DNA of 33,411 nt from Spirochaetae bacterium HGW-Spirochaetae-5 (GTDB lineage: Bacteria; Spirochaetota; UBA4802; UBA5550), in contig PGXT01000056.1 of assembly GCA_002839285.1 (NCBI GenBank), positions 1 through 33,411 of the forward strand. The letters are read 5' to 3'. Below the pieces are notes generated by a model. That model saw only the letters and a program-made list of their open reading frames with translations, did no database searches and was not told the DNA's origin. Numbering within the stretch: position 1 is the stretch's first letter; each line of letters begins with the position of its first letter. The position numbers and the translations under genes were made by a program. Positions 14,215 to 22,659 of this stretch are shown here, piece after piece.

Positions 14215-15882
14215 ATGAAAATTAAAAAGCGTCAATTTTCAATTAAAATCTTCATATCCATGGCATTTAACATAATTGTAGTAACCACAGGTCTTCTCAT
14301 GTGCATATTTGTTTTTATTTATACCCGTGATGTTCTGCGAGGGAATCTCTACACACGTCTTAATGATCTGGTTTACACTATTTCAAAAAATATTGACGGA
14401 GATAAATTTGAAAAAATCGTATCTAAGGATGACCCGGTAAGTGTCGCTAACTATAAATCAATACAGACAAAACTTCAGGATATTCAGAAGAATACCACAA
14501 AAATATTTTATATCTACTCTATGAAACTCAACAGCAGCAATCAAAGCGTCTTTGCTGTCCCCACTGATGACGACAGAGGTTTTATGGGATGGCTTAACGT
14601 TCCATATCTTGAATTCCCTCAGGAAGCAATGAAACTTTACAAGGAAAATGGTATAGTAGTAATTGAATCTTTTATCGAAGATACTTATGGGACATGGGTT
14701 TCCGGTTATGCATCAATACTAAACTCTAAAGGAAAAATTGTCGGTGTAGTGGGCATAGACGTCTCCGCGGAAGATGTTATTAATTCAGAAATACGCTGCC
14801 TTGTTATTCTTATACTCATAACTTTAGCTATTGTTCTGGTTGTCATTTTTTTGGGTCATTATTTTTCAAAAATGATATCCAATCCGCTTATCCAGCTTCA
14901 GGATGAAATAGCAATGATTCAGAAATTTGAACTCGCAGATGTTATACCATCTGAAACAATATTTATAGAAATTTCAGATATGGAAAATGTTGTTGATAGA
15001 ACCAAAAAAGCTTTAAGATCATTCAAGCGTTATGTCCCGGCAGAGCTTGTTCATCAGATTGTTATTACAAAAAAAGAAGCAGTTCTAAGCGGAGATAAGA
15101 CTGAAGCTACTTTCATGTTTACAGATATTCAGAATTTTACAACTATAGCTGAATCCATGGAGATAGAAAAACTCTTTGATAAGCTAGGAAATTATTTCGA
15201 ATTAATGACTTCAAATATTCACTCAAATAACGGCACTGTTGATAAATATATAGGTGATGCCATTATGGCTTTCTGGGGTGCCCCTAATTACATCGAAAAT
15301 CATGCAGGACTTGCATGTATCTCGGCTCTTCAGTGTTCAGATCTCCTCAAAACTTTAAACGCCGAATTAAAGAATCACAACTTCCCACCTCTTAACACAC
15401 GTTTCGGAATTCATACAGGACATGCGATTATCGGGAATATGGGATATTCCGAAAGACTTAACTATACAGCAATCGGCGATACAGTCAATCTGGCAAGCAG
15501 ACTCGAAGGTATAAATAAATTTTATGACACAAATATTATAATAAGTAATGATACCTATAATCTGGTTAAGAATGATTTCATTACAAGGCATCTGGATAAA
15601 ATAATTGTTAAAGGTAAAACAAACTGGATAGCAATTCATGAGCTTATAGGAAAAAAAGGTGAAACGGAAAAATCAATTCTGGAGTTTTCTGAAATTTATA
15701 ATTCAGCAGTTAATCTGTTTTATAAAAGGGAATGGAAAAAGGCAATATCAGCTTTTGAAGACGCGCTCAGAATTAAACCTGACGACAGACAAACCAAAAG
15801 AATGATCTCTCACTGTAGAAAATACATTCAAACACCTCCATCTGACAGATGGGAAGGTATTGCCAAGCTTAATTCAAAATAA
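14215..15882 (+). CDS. Membrane-bound class III adenylate cyclase with Cache sensor and TPR
   Basis: This 555-residue sensor enzyme makes cAMP from ATP. Its layout is: membrane helix (about 15-36); extracytoplasmic Cache-like domain (about 45-190, with VSGYASILNSKGKIVGVVGIDV, the typical second Cache strand pair, broken here as GKIVGVVGIDV); second helix (about 194-216); HAMP-like linker; cyclase domain (about 290-478); two TPR-like helices (about 487-535). Metal ligands are D304 (MFTDIQNFT) and D348 (YIGDAIMAFWG). K344 and T418 (NYTAIGDTVN) point to ATP as substrate. N425 and R429 (NLASRLEG) are the transition-state residues. All key residues are present, so it should be active. AAGGA precedes the ATG. 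It is convergent with the GNAT gene, with a three-base gap. Confidence 0.92.
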   Translation: MKIKKRQFSIKIFISMAFNIIVVTTGLLMCIFVFIYTRDVLRGNLYTRLNDLVYTISKNIDGDKFEKIVSKDDPVSVANYKSIQTKLQDIQKNTTKIFYIYSMKLNSSNQSVFAVPTDDDRGFMGWLNVPYLEFPQEAMKLYKENGIVVIESFIEDTYGTWVSGYASILNSKGKIVGVVGIDVSAEDVINSEIRCLVILILITLAIVLVVIFLGHYFSKMISNPLIQLQDEIAMIQKFELADVIPSETIFIEISDMENVVDRTKKALRSFKRYVPAELVHQIVITKKEAVLSGDKTEATFMFTDIQNFTTIAESMEIEKLFDKLGNYFELMTSNIHSNNGTVDKYIGDAIMAFWGAPNYIENHAGLACISALQCSDLLKTLNAELKNHNFPPLNTRFGIHTGHAIIGNMGYSERLNYTAIGDTVNLASRLEGINKFYDTNIIISNDTYNLVKNDFITRHLDKIIVKGKTNWIAIHELIGKKGETEKSILEFSEIYNSAVNLFYKREWKKAISAFEDALRIKPDDRQTKRMISHCRKYIQTPPSDRWEGIAKLNSK

Positions 15883-15885
15883 CTT

Positions 15886-16392
15886 TTATGCTTCAGTTCT
15901 GATATAATACCACAGGGTACTCTCCCCCTTGTGGTAATACTCAGGGAAGTTTCCGACAAGTGTAAATCCCATTTTAACAAGAAGATTTCTCATAGCTATA
16001 TATTCAGGTTTATCTGATGTATCAACAATCAGAAATCTCCCTTCGTTTGATTTTACAAATTCTACCGCAATAGCAATAAGACTCTTCCCTATACCATGAT
16101 GCCTGAAACTCTCATCAACTGCAATAAAAGATATACAATAACCTGAAGTTTTATGCTCTGTCTCTTTAACTCCAACAGCAGCAATAATGTCCCCCTTCTT
16201 ATTACTGGAATACCAGTACTTAATATCCCTGCTCCGGAGACTCATGAATGGTTCCCGATATATCTGCTCCCTTTCTCCAGGGGTTAAAACTGCATCGAAG
16301 GCCCTTCCGGAGAGAAAAAAAGTAATCAGCTTCTCTACGTCCTCCGTTGTTTTAACTTCTGTATAAACAAATTTAGTTTCTATCTGGTTCAT
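15886..16392 (-). CDS. GNAT-family N-acetyltransferase
   Basis: This is a cytoplasmic protein of 168 residues with the GCN5-related acetyltransferase fold. The acetyl-CoA pyrophosphate-binding loop is RHHGIGKSLI, following strand ISFIAVDESF. The family's later LLVKMGFTLVGNFPEYY stretch (helix plus beta7) is also present. The substrate is unknown. Its ATG overlaps the stop of the large MFS fusion gene (ATGA), and GGGGAG lies just upstream inside that gene, so the two are translationally coupled. That linkage suggests a joint role, for example modifying the transported molecule, but this is inference. Confidence 0.85.
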   Translation of the reverse strand: MNQIETKFVYTEVKTTEDVEKLITFFLSGRAFDAVLTPGEREQIYREPFMSLRSRDIKYWYSSNKKGDIIAAVGVKETEHKTSGYCISFIAVDESFRHHGIGKSLIAIAVEFVKSNEGRFLIVDTSDKPEYIAMRNLLVKMGFTLVGNFPEYYHKGESTLWYYIRTEA

Positions 16393-19364
16393 TTCTTCTC
16401 CCCTGCCAAAGATCCATTTTTGGTACCCAAAACAAAAATAAATAATAACGCGGTCATACCGGTTATCATTATAATCATCCCCTGATTATAGCCCGAAACA
16501 AAAAGATAACCCATCAGAACAGGACCGATCATCTGCCCGATATTACCGATAAAATTAAGGTACCCGACACTCTTATTATATCCAATATCCGCTGAAGCTT
16601 TCTGATCTATCAGATAATCGTTACTCATGGGGAGTCCGAAACTATCCCCTATGCCTACAAACAATACTATAATTACCGCTGTTATAACTGACGGTTTAAT
16701 TCCAAAAAGAATAAGGCCCATTAATGTAACAGCCATATATAATACCATGGACCATTTACCTCTCAGAAAATCTCTTTTGGAGAGATACCGTACAATCGCC
16801 GGGCCAAGATATATAATAACCAGACTGTTCATCATAAACACCCGGCTTATATCACCTGCCGAGATATTCTGTCCCTCGGCAAAAACAGGAAACATATAAG
16901 TCAGAAACATACTGCATATTGAAACCGGAATAAATGCAGTGAAGAAAAAAAGAAAAATATTCCGGTTAGTGAAGAACTTCATAATGTCTATAAAGGAAAC
17001 TCTCTTCTCCTCTACAAGGTTGTGGGTTCTTCTGTTTTTCATTAAGTACAATGCATAGAGTAATGCTGCAACTGAAACGAATACAGATATCATATAGACA
17101 CTCGAAAATCCGATGTAGTCAGCGCTGAGTCCGCCTATAGCAACACCGCAGCAGTATCCGGCATTCAAGCCGGAATTCTGTGAGGCAAGGCCGCTGTTCC
17201 TTACAGTTACGTCCGGTGAAATCATCGGATAACACTGAAGTGTAACCAGAGCAAAACCATATGCCGTACCGACAAATGTTCTCGCTATTGTAAAAGCATA
17301 TGGATTATTGATATAATATGCAATGAGTGAACCAATCCCCATACAGACTGCTCCAATTAGAAACGGGAATTTCCATCCCCTTTTATCTGTCCAGTTCCCT
17401 GCAAAAACTGCGAACACAGCCGTTGCCAGCATCTCCGCTGAGATGGGAATTGCCATTGCAATTGTCTCGGGGAGATTAAAGAGCGTAATCCCGGAAGTGG
17501 CAAGTATCTCTTTCATCATCAAAGGAGTATATGAAACAGGGAGCGCGTATGAAAAGGCTATGATAAATGCCAGCATCCTGACAATTTCAACTGAATATTT
17601 ACCAAAAGGATTCTCTTTGCTTTCATTCTTATTTATAAAAACATTCCGGAGTATAGTAACTTCAATCATAATAAGAACAAGAATTATTAAAACTGTAACA
17701 ATCTCCTTATTTATATTTGTTATAAATTCCTGAATCTTCACCTCAAATGAATTCAGATCCTTACCCACTTCCAGAAATCCGGCAATTTCACCCTTTGAGT
17801 TATATATAGGTCCAAGAGAATAGATCCATGATCCATATATATCATTCTCTTCGACACTTTTGATTTCACCTTTATCTATTACATCAGCAAAGGGGCTATC
17901 TTTATAATTATCCTTATAAGGGAAGTTTACACCTGAACTGTCATCGAAGAACATCAGCACATATATTTTATTGTTTTTTAAAGTATAAATTCCGCCGTAA
18001 TAATCGGCATTCCATTCATCAGCATTATCATTAAACATACTGTGAAGCTGAGACCTTAACTTGATATAATCCTTACTCATAAAATCTTCACGGTCGTTGA
18101 CTTTACTTATAAGGTCCCCTTCAATATATCTGTTTGAAAGCTGATTTATATGCTTAAGATTACTGAATACATTCTCTTTATAAATACCGGTAAGAGTGGA
18201 GACTGCAATCTTAAGAACAATAATTGTAGTTATAAGAACAGCCGTAATTATCATTGCCGACTGAACAGTAACTTCCGATAATTTCTTTTTGAAAATATAA
18301 ATATATATCCATGCTGCTAAAAAAACTATACTCAGAAAAAATAGAATACCGCTTAAAAATATTAACAATCTTGTCGCAATTATAAATATCGAATAGCGCT
18401 TCCCTTCAGATTCAATTTTAATATTCCCGGCAAAATCACCCTCTATAATTGAAGCATCAGTTACAGCTGAAAAATTATCGCCGTTAATTTTAAAATTTCT
18501 GATAATATCCGAAGAGTCTTCTGATAAAGAATATGTATATCCTCCGTAAGCATTCTTATCCATTTTTACAATTTTTCTAAATCCCACGTCAGAGAAAAAA
18601 ACAGATTTGCCGTTTACAGCAATCTGCCATGGAATTGATAATTCATTTTTAACAACAGGGCGCGAGCTTGAATATATCTCTTTAAATCTAAGACCATTTT
18701 CACTGATGAAAATCTGACCTTTTTTTGTTATGTAGGCAATGGTAGAGAGGTTTGGTATAAAATCGCAATCCACTATGTTAAGTTTAGGATTATCCATAAC
18801 TATTGTTTTAAGGATAGAGTTTGTGCCGTCTGAAATATTAATCGAACCTAACTGAATTCTAACGGAGTCATTATAAAAATAGAAAATCCTGTCATTGCTG
18901 AAGGTTATCCTTCTATAATTCCCTTCCATGTCCGGCATTTCATCTTCTTTATACAAATGTGAAAATACATTTTTAACAAAATCTCCGTTTGAATTAAACA
19001 TCTTGATATTTTCTTTTACAATTTTCAATCCCGAGTCATCTGTCGCATAATCAAGCAGATAAAAATTTCCTGCTGTATCATTTACAATATCCCATGCTCT
19101 GAAAAAGCTTTCCGGCTTATCCGAATTACCCTCCAGAATATACTCAACTGTATTATCTTTCCTGATTTTAGCAATTTTCTTCAAAGAATTAAAGATTATA
19201 AATCTATTTCCGTTCAAATCAGTGGAAATCCGGGCGGCGCTTTCAAGTTCCAGACGAACATTAAGAGGATTTGAAAAAACGATCTCCTGGTTTTTATAAC
19301 CTGTAAAACCGAAAATCAGAAGCGATAATAAAATAAGAAGCAGATATTTTTTAGATTTCAGCAT
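16389..19364 (-). CDS. Sensor-transporter fusion: propeller-like domain, Cache-like sensor and MFS transporter
   Basis: This is a ~991-residue inner-membrane protein. The start is the ATG at 19364 (GGAA about 9 bases upstream); a TTG at 19406 would add 14 residues. After an N-terminal hydrophobic segment (about 1-23) comes a ~300-residue, strand-rich extracytoplasmic region with repeated GNRFIIF, GNFYLLDY, GKSVFFSDVG units, resembling NHL/beta-propeller blades. A membrane helix (about 327-358) and another (370-391) follow, then a Cache-like domain (about 392-550, ending SLGPIYNSKGEIAGFLEVGK). A helix (554-576) leads to a 12-span MFS domain (about 594-985) with the loop motif GNWTDKRGWKFP. MFS proteins are normally about 400 residues. 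The substrate is unknown; the sensor part could gate transport. It is coupled to a GNAT gene. Confidence 0.8.
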   Translation of the reverse strand: MLKSKKYLLLILLSLLIFGFTGYKNQEIVFSNPLNVRLELESAARISTDLNGNRFIIFNSLKKIAKIRKDNTVEYILEGNSDKPESFFRAWDIVNDTAGNFYLLDYATDDSGLKIVKENIKMFNSNGDFVKNVFSHLYKEDEMPDMEGNYRRITFSNDRIFYFYNDSVRIQLGSINISDGTNSILKTIVMDNPKLNIVDCDFIPNLSTIAYITKKGQIFISENGLRFKEIYSSSRPVVKNELSIPWQIAVNGKSVFFSDVGFRKIVKMDKNAYGGYTYSLSEDSSDIIRNFKINGDNFSAVTDASIIEGDFAGNIKIESEGKRYSIFIIATRLLIFLSGILFFLSIVFLAAWIYIYIFKKKLSEVTVQSAMIITAVLITTIIVLKIAVSTLTGIYKENVFSNLKHINQLSNRYIEGDLISKVNDREDFMSKDYIKLRSQLHSMFNDNADEWNADYYGGIYTLKNNKIYVLMFFDDSSGVNFPYKDNYKDSPFADVIDKGEIKSVEENDIYGSWIYSLGPIYNSKGEIAGFLEVGKDLNSFEVKIQEFITNINKEIVTVLIILVLIMIEVTILRNVFINKNESKENPFGKYSVEIVRMLAFIIAFSYALPVSYTPLMMKEILATSGITLFNLPETIAMAIPISAEMLATAVFAVFAGNWTDKRGWKFPFLIGAVCMGIGSLIAYYINNPYAFTIARTFVGTAYGFALVTLQCYPMISPDVTVRNSGLASQNSGLNAGYCCGVAIGGLSADYIGFSSVYMISVFVSVAALLYALYLMKNRRTHNLVEEKRVSFIDIMKFFTNRNIFLFFFTAFIPVSICSMFLTYMFPVFAEGQNISAGDISRVFMMNSLVIIYLGPAIVRYLSKRDFLRGKWSMVLYMAVTLMGLILFGIKPSVITAVIIVLFVGIGDSFGLPMSNDYLIDQKASADIGYNKSVGYLNFIGNIGQMIGPVLMGYLFVSGYNQGMIIMITGMTALLFIFVLGTKNGSLAGEKK

Positions 19365-19691
19365 TTTAACATTCCGGGATATTTTATTTTTAAACTGTTT
19401 ACTCAATAATAAGCTTACTGTACAAATTAATATTTAAAAAAAATGATCAGTTCTAAAAACTCTATACTAATATAAATGTTTTTTCAATTAAAAAATAGTA
19501 ATTATATAAAAATGTCAGTATTTATTACTTTGCACTTTGTAAGCAGATTAAACACCACCCTTTCATCTGGTAGCAAATTATTTTCGGGGGTGCGTATGCT
19601 CAGCATACGCCTGGAGAGGGGGATTATTCTTCTTGATTATAAACCCGCTAAAAAAGTAGTATTAACAAAAATTTATACTGAAGGTTTACCG
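19365..19691. other. Divergent intergenic region between the MFS fusion and tatD
   Basis: This 327-base stretch holds copy 2 of the 39 bp repeat (19572-19610). On the minus strand, TTGAAA (19482-19487) with TATAGA (19461-19466) 15 bases on could be the MFS promoter, although the spacing is short. The frame of tatD stays open through much of it, but without a ribosome site or conserved residues. I see no gene. Confidence 0.55.
19572..19610. repeat. 39 bp repeat with perfect palindrome, copy 2
   Basis: This is 37/39 identical to 13972-14010. It ends in GCGTATGCT-C-AGCATACGC (19592-19610), a perfect 9 bp inverted repeat around one base. It lies about 80 bases ahead of the tatD start. Confidence 0.7.
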
Positions 19692-20477
19692 ATGATTCTC
19701 GACTCACATGTACACTTTAATATGATACTTGAAGATAAAAAAATATCTGAAACTGACTTAATCAAATCTCTAAAATATAATAATATGGAATATGCTGTTC
19801 AGATAGCTGTTGAGGAGAAGGATTTCATATGGTCCCGTGATTTTGCAAAGAGAAATTACGAGAATGGAATTTTCTACACCCTGGGGATTCACCCTTCATC
19901 GCCGGCTGATGATAAGAGACTTCAAAATCTCAGTTCTCTGGTTGAGCAGGAGATGAGCGGTAAATACAGCAGACTTCTTCTGGGTATAGGTGAATGCGGC
20001 CTCGACTTCTACAGAATGCATCAGACAAAGGAGATGCAGATTCACTCATTCGAAACACAGATTGATATTGCAAAAAAACATAAGCTCCCTCTTATCATAC
20101 ACTCAAGAGATGCCATGGATGAGACTCTTGAAATTCTTAAGAACAAAAAATACGGCTATGGGATAATGCACTGCTTTGCAGGAGATTCCGCTGCTGCTAA
20201 AAAAGTTCTCGATATGGGATTTATGATATCATTTGCCGGTAACGTAACATACAAAGCCGCTGTGGAACTTCACGATGCAGCCGAATATGTCCCTCTTGAC
20301 AGAATTCTGCTGGAGACCGACTCACCCTTTCTTTCACCAGTCCCCATGAGAGGTAAACCCAATCTTCCCGAGAACATTAAGCATACATACAAGTTCATTG
20401 CCCTGCATAAAAAAGTTTCCGTCAGCAGACTTGAAGATTCAATTACTGAAAATTTCACTTCACTGATAAGAATATGA
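19692..20477 (+). CDS. tatD: TatD-family metal-dependent DNase
   Basis: This is a cytoplasmic TIM-barrel hydrolase of 261 residues, the standard TatD length. The start is the ATG at 19692 with AAGG seven bases upstream; the open frame before it contains a repeat and no family residues. Metal-binding motifs are in order: DSHVHF (H6, H8), GIGECGLDFYR, PLIIHSRDA, IMHCFAGD and LLETDSPFLSP. TatD proteins degrade DNA from 3' ends and have been linked to repair and quality control. Its stop overlaps the start of the next GNAT gene (ATGA), so it heads a four-gene operon with the GNAT, NYN-nuclease and small hypothetical genes. Confidence 0.93.
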   Translation: MILDSHVHFNMILEDKKISETDLIKSLKYNNMEYAVQIAVEEKDFIWSRDFAKRNYENGIFYTLGIHPSSPADDKRLQNLSSLVEQEMSGKYSRLLLGIGECGLDFYRMHQTKEMQIHSFETQIDIAKKHKLPLIIHSRDAMDETLEILKNKKYGYGIMHCFAGDSAAAKKVLDMGFMISFAGNVTYKAAVELHDAAEYVPLDRILLETDSPFLSPVPMRGKPNLPENIKHTYKFIALHKKVSVSRLEDSITENFTSLIRI

Positions 20478-20902
20478 AATTATCTGACAAAGGGATAATC
20501 ATACGAAAAACAATTGAAGAGGATCTGCCGCAGATCTATGCAGCTGGAAAGAGCCTCGATTCTCTCACCGGTCTCCCTTTCGCATTTAATGCTGAAAATC
20601 TGGCAGATATTTTCGCTTCAGACAGCTCAAGCTGTTATACCGCTGCAAGAAAAAAAAAGGTTCTCGGGTTCATTGCATGGTCGATTAAAGATAATGAATC
20701 AATTTTACACTGGATAATGGTCAGTAAAAATTTCCGCCGTGCAGGGATAGGCAAAACGCTGTTAACACAGTACATTGAAGAATCAGAAAAATCCAAAGTT
20801 AACAGTTTTTTAATTGAAGTTTTAGATAGTAGCGAATCTGCTAAATTCTTTACCTGTTCCGGATTTAACCAGAAAGAAACAGTTTTAAAATTCAGACTTT
20901 AA
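20474..20902 (+). CDS. GNAT-family N-acetyltransferase
   Basis: This is a small acetyltransferase of 142 residues. The acetyl-CoA loop is FRRAGIGKTLLTQYIEE, preceded by the strand SILHWIMVSKN. The C-terminal half SFLIEVLDSSESAKFFTCSG is the typical beta5-alpha4 of RimI-like GNATs. A protein or small-molecule acceptor is possible; the sequence does not decide. It overlaps tatD by four bases and is followed after 16 bases by the NYN-domain gene, so it belongs to that operon. Confidence 0.85.
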   Translation: MKLSDKGIIIRKTIEEDLPQIYAAGKSLDSLTGLPFAFNAENLADIFASDSSSCYTAARKKKVLGFIAWSIKDNESILHWIMVSKNFRRAGIGKTLLTQYIEESEKSKVNSFLIEVLDSSESAKFFTCSGFNQKETVLKFRL

Positions 20903-20918
20903 TTATCAGGAAAATTTT

Positions 20919-21422
20919 ATGCCTCTTCTTATAGATGGTTTTAACCTTATCTACAAATTCCCGGACCTCGAAGCGATGATGTATCTGAGTCAGCTCAATG
21001 CCGCACGCGCCGGGCTTCTTGAAAAACTGAAAGAGTATCAGAAAATTAAAAAGACTGCAATACGTGTAGTTTTTGACGGTAAGAAAGACAAAACAATAGA
21101 AACGACCAGTGAAAAAATAGGTAAAATTGATGTGTATTACTCTCTTGACTACTCCGCAGATTATCTCATAAAACAGTTCATAAAAAAAGATCTCAATCCG
21201 AAGATGACAACAGTTGTCACTTCCGATAAAGATATTATATTCTATATTAACAGGTTCGGAGCAAAAAATATTACAAGTGAAAAATTTGCTGAAATAGTTA
21301 ACAAAACTTTTGCCGAATATTTAGAAGAGCAGAAACTGCAGCAGATTTCTGCCGAGAAGGAGAATCCTTCAATTTCAGAAGAAGAGATCTCCTACTGGCA
21401 GAAACTTTTCAGAAAAAATTAA
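20919..21422 (+). CDS. NYN-domain (YacP-like) ribonuclease
   Basis: This is a 167-residue PIN/NYN-fold protein. The acidic metal-binding residues appear as LLIDGFNLIYKFP (D6), IRVVFDGKKDK, a DYSADYLIKQF helix and TVVTSDKDI. This order matches the YacP/Rae1 group, in which Bacillus Rae1 cleaves mRNA at the ribosome. The C-terminal tail (SISEEEISYWQKLFRKN) is a short charged helix that often ends this family. AGGAAAATTTT precedes the ATG. Its position after tatD gives a small operon of nucleic-acid enzymes. Confidence 0.85.
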   Translation: MPLLIDGFNLIYKFPDLEAMMYLSQLNAARAGLLEKLKEYQKIKKTAIRVVFDGKKDKTIETTSEKIGKIDVYYSLDYSADYLIKQFIKKDLNPKMTTVVTSDKDIIFYINRFGAKNITSEKFAEIVNKTFAEYLEEQKLQQISAEKENPSISEEEISYWQKLFRKN

Positions 21423-21436
21423 CGAGGTAAAAAATA

Positions 21437-21757
21437 ATGCCGCAGATTGACTACATGAAAGTTTTGGACATAGCCGCATTAACTCTGGAAACCTCATCTC
21501 ACATAGAGGTACGTGCTCTTGATCTTACTATTTTCAATGCGGTACTTATACGTGAAGATGGAAGTGAACTGAATATTCTTGTAAAAACATCTGAATACGA
21601 ACTTGAACTGACTCTTGATAATATCTTTTCAAACAATAAAGAATTTGATAAATGGCTCAGCAAATTTGAATTCCAGCTGGAACAGAATTTTTTTAAAAAC
21701 ATAGCTCTTGAGCACCATGGTAACGGGAAAGAATATAAAATTAAAATACTTTTTTAA
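21437..21757 (+). CDS. Hypothetical 106-residue protein
   Basis: This is a small acidic soluble protein, last in the tatD operon, 14 bases after the NYN gene and preceded by GAGG. Predicted strands (HIEVRALDLTIFNAVLIRED, LNILVKTSEYELELTLD) are followed by a helix (KEFDKWLSKFEFQLEQNFF) and a final strand (KEYKIKILF). I recognise no family. The operon end is marked by a strong hairpin at 21804-21830. Confidence 0.7.
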   Translation: MPQIDYMKVLDIAALTLETSSHIEVRALDLTIFNAVLIREDGSELNILVKTSEYELELTLDNIFSNNKEFDKWLSKFEFQLEQNFFKNIALEHHGNGKEYKIKILF

Positions 21758-21803
21758 ATCAGTATTAATTCCTAACATTTGTTAAAGTATAAAAAGCTCT
21801 ATT

Positions 21804-21830
21804 ATCCCCGCCGCCTTCGGCGGCGGGGAT
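21804..21830. terminator. Strong hairpin terminator between convergent genes
   Basis: A perfect 12 bp GC-rich stem (21804-21815 with 21819-21830) with a TTC loop, of the C(UUCG)G type, lies between the ends of two convergent units. The minus strand continues with a T-rich stretch (GCTTTTTATAC), while the plus strand continues less T-rich. It probably ends transcription from both sides. Confidence 0.8.
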
Positions 21831-21862
21831 ATATAATTCTTCCGTTTATAAAAACCTGATAA

Positions 21863-22507
21863 TTATTTTATCAGCGATTCTGCCAGCTCTTTCCCGAGTT
21901 CAATAGCTCTATTTAAAACTTCATCCTGCTTTTTAACCCTGCCTCTGCCGAAAACTCCATACACCGGAAGCTCTCCTACAACATCATAACCCAAAGCCTG
22001 CAGAGGACGACGCATAGCTTCCATTGTAAAACCCATATCATCCTTATCGTTCTGTTCGCAGACAGCTGCTATAACTGCTTTACGTCCCTGACCGGCAAAC
22101 TGGCTTGACCAGATACTTCTATTATTAAAATCAAAATTATAAAAGCAGTATAAACGATCAATAAATGCTTTCATCCATGCCGTGATGTTATAGTTATGTG
22201 TAGGTGAAACCAGAACTAATCCTTTAGACTCAAGAATTTTCGGATAAAGAAGAGACATCCCGTCTTTCAGTCCTGTGCATATTTTATCTCTCCTGCAATT
22301 TTCACATCCTAAACATGATTGATACTGATAGTCAATCAGGTGGACTGTATTCGAATTAATCAGAGATTCTGCTGCTCCGCTGATAAAAGATGACAGCAGA
22401 GTATTGGAATTTCCATCTCTCCTCGGGCTGCCGCTTACACCAAAAATCACGGGCTTTAAAGAATAATTTTTAAAGCTTTCAGGATTTATAATATCGAATG
22501 AATTCAT
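21863..22507 (-). CDS. NAD(P)H-dependent FMN-binding oxidoreductase (iron-sulfur-flavoprotein-like)
   Basis: This is a flavodoxin-fold protein of 214 residues. The FMN phosphate loop is FGVSGSPRRDGNSNTLL at about residues 22-38. The cysteine cluster CLGCENCRRDKIC (about 66-78) matches the site that binds a [4Fe-4S] cluster in archaeal iron-sulfur flavoproteins, although many bacterial relatives keep the cysteines without a proven cluster. VLVSPTHNYNITAWMKAFID is the second flavin loop. It probably transfers electrons in the anaerobic cytoplasm; the substrate is unknown. A terminator separates it from the betaine genes upstream on the same strand. Confidence 0.82.
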   Translation of the reverse strand: MNSFDIINPESFKNYSLKPVIFGVSGSPRRDGNSNTLLSSFISGAAESLINSNTVHLIDYQYQSCLGCENCRRDKICTGLKDGMSLLYPKILESKGLVLVSPTHNYNITAWMKAFIDRLYCFYNFDFNNRSIWSSQFAGQGRKAVIAAVCEQNDKDDMGFTMEAMRRPLQALGYDVVGELPVYGVFGRGRVKKQDEVLNRAIELGKELAESLIK

Positions 22508-22540
22508 TATGGCATCTCCTGCTCTGCAGATATTTTCTAT

Positions 22541-22571
22541 AAAAAAGTAGAGCCCCTTAATGACAGGGACT
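22541..22571 (-). terminator. Terminator after the betaine transporter operon
   Basis: On the minus strand AGTCCCT and AGGGGCT form a 7 bp stem with one G-U pair, soon followed by TTTTTT. An outer GTAGAG/CTCTAC pair (22603-22608 with 22547-22552) could strengthen or compete with it. It lies about 90 bases after the opuAC stop. Confidence 0.65.
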
Positions 22572-22659
22572 CCATTTGATTATCTAATTTAGAATCTAAA
22601 AACTCTACTATATCCGACGCTGAAGGCGGAAGATTTTTCTTTTATTATTTATACAAAAA

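Noticed and set aside
19476-19691. N-terminal extension of TatD
   Set aside because: It crosses the 39 bp repeat, has no family similarity, and the ATG at 19692 gives the standard TatD start.
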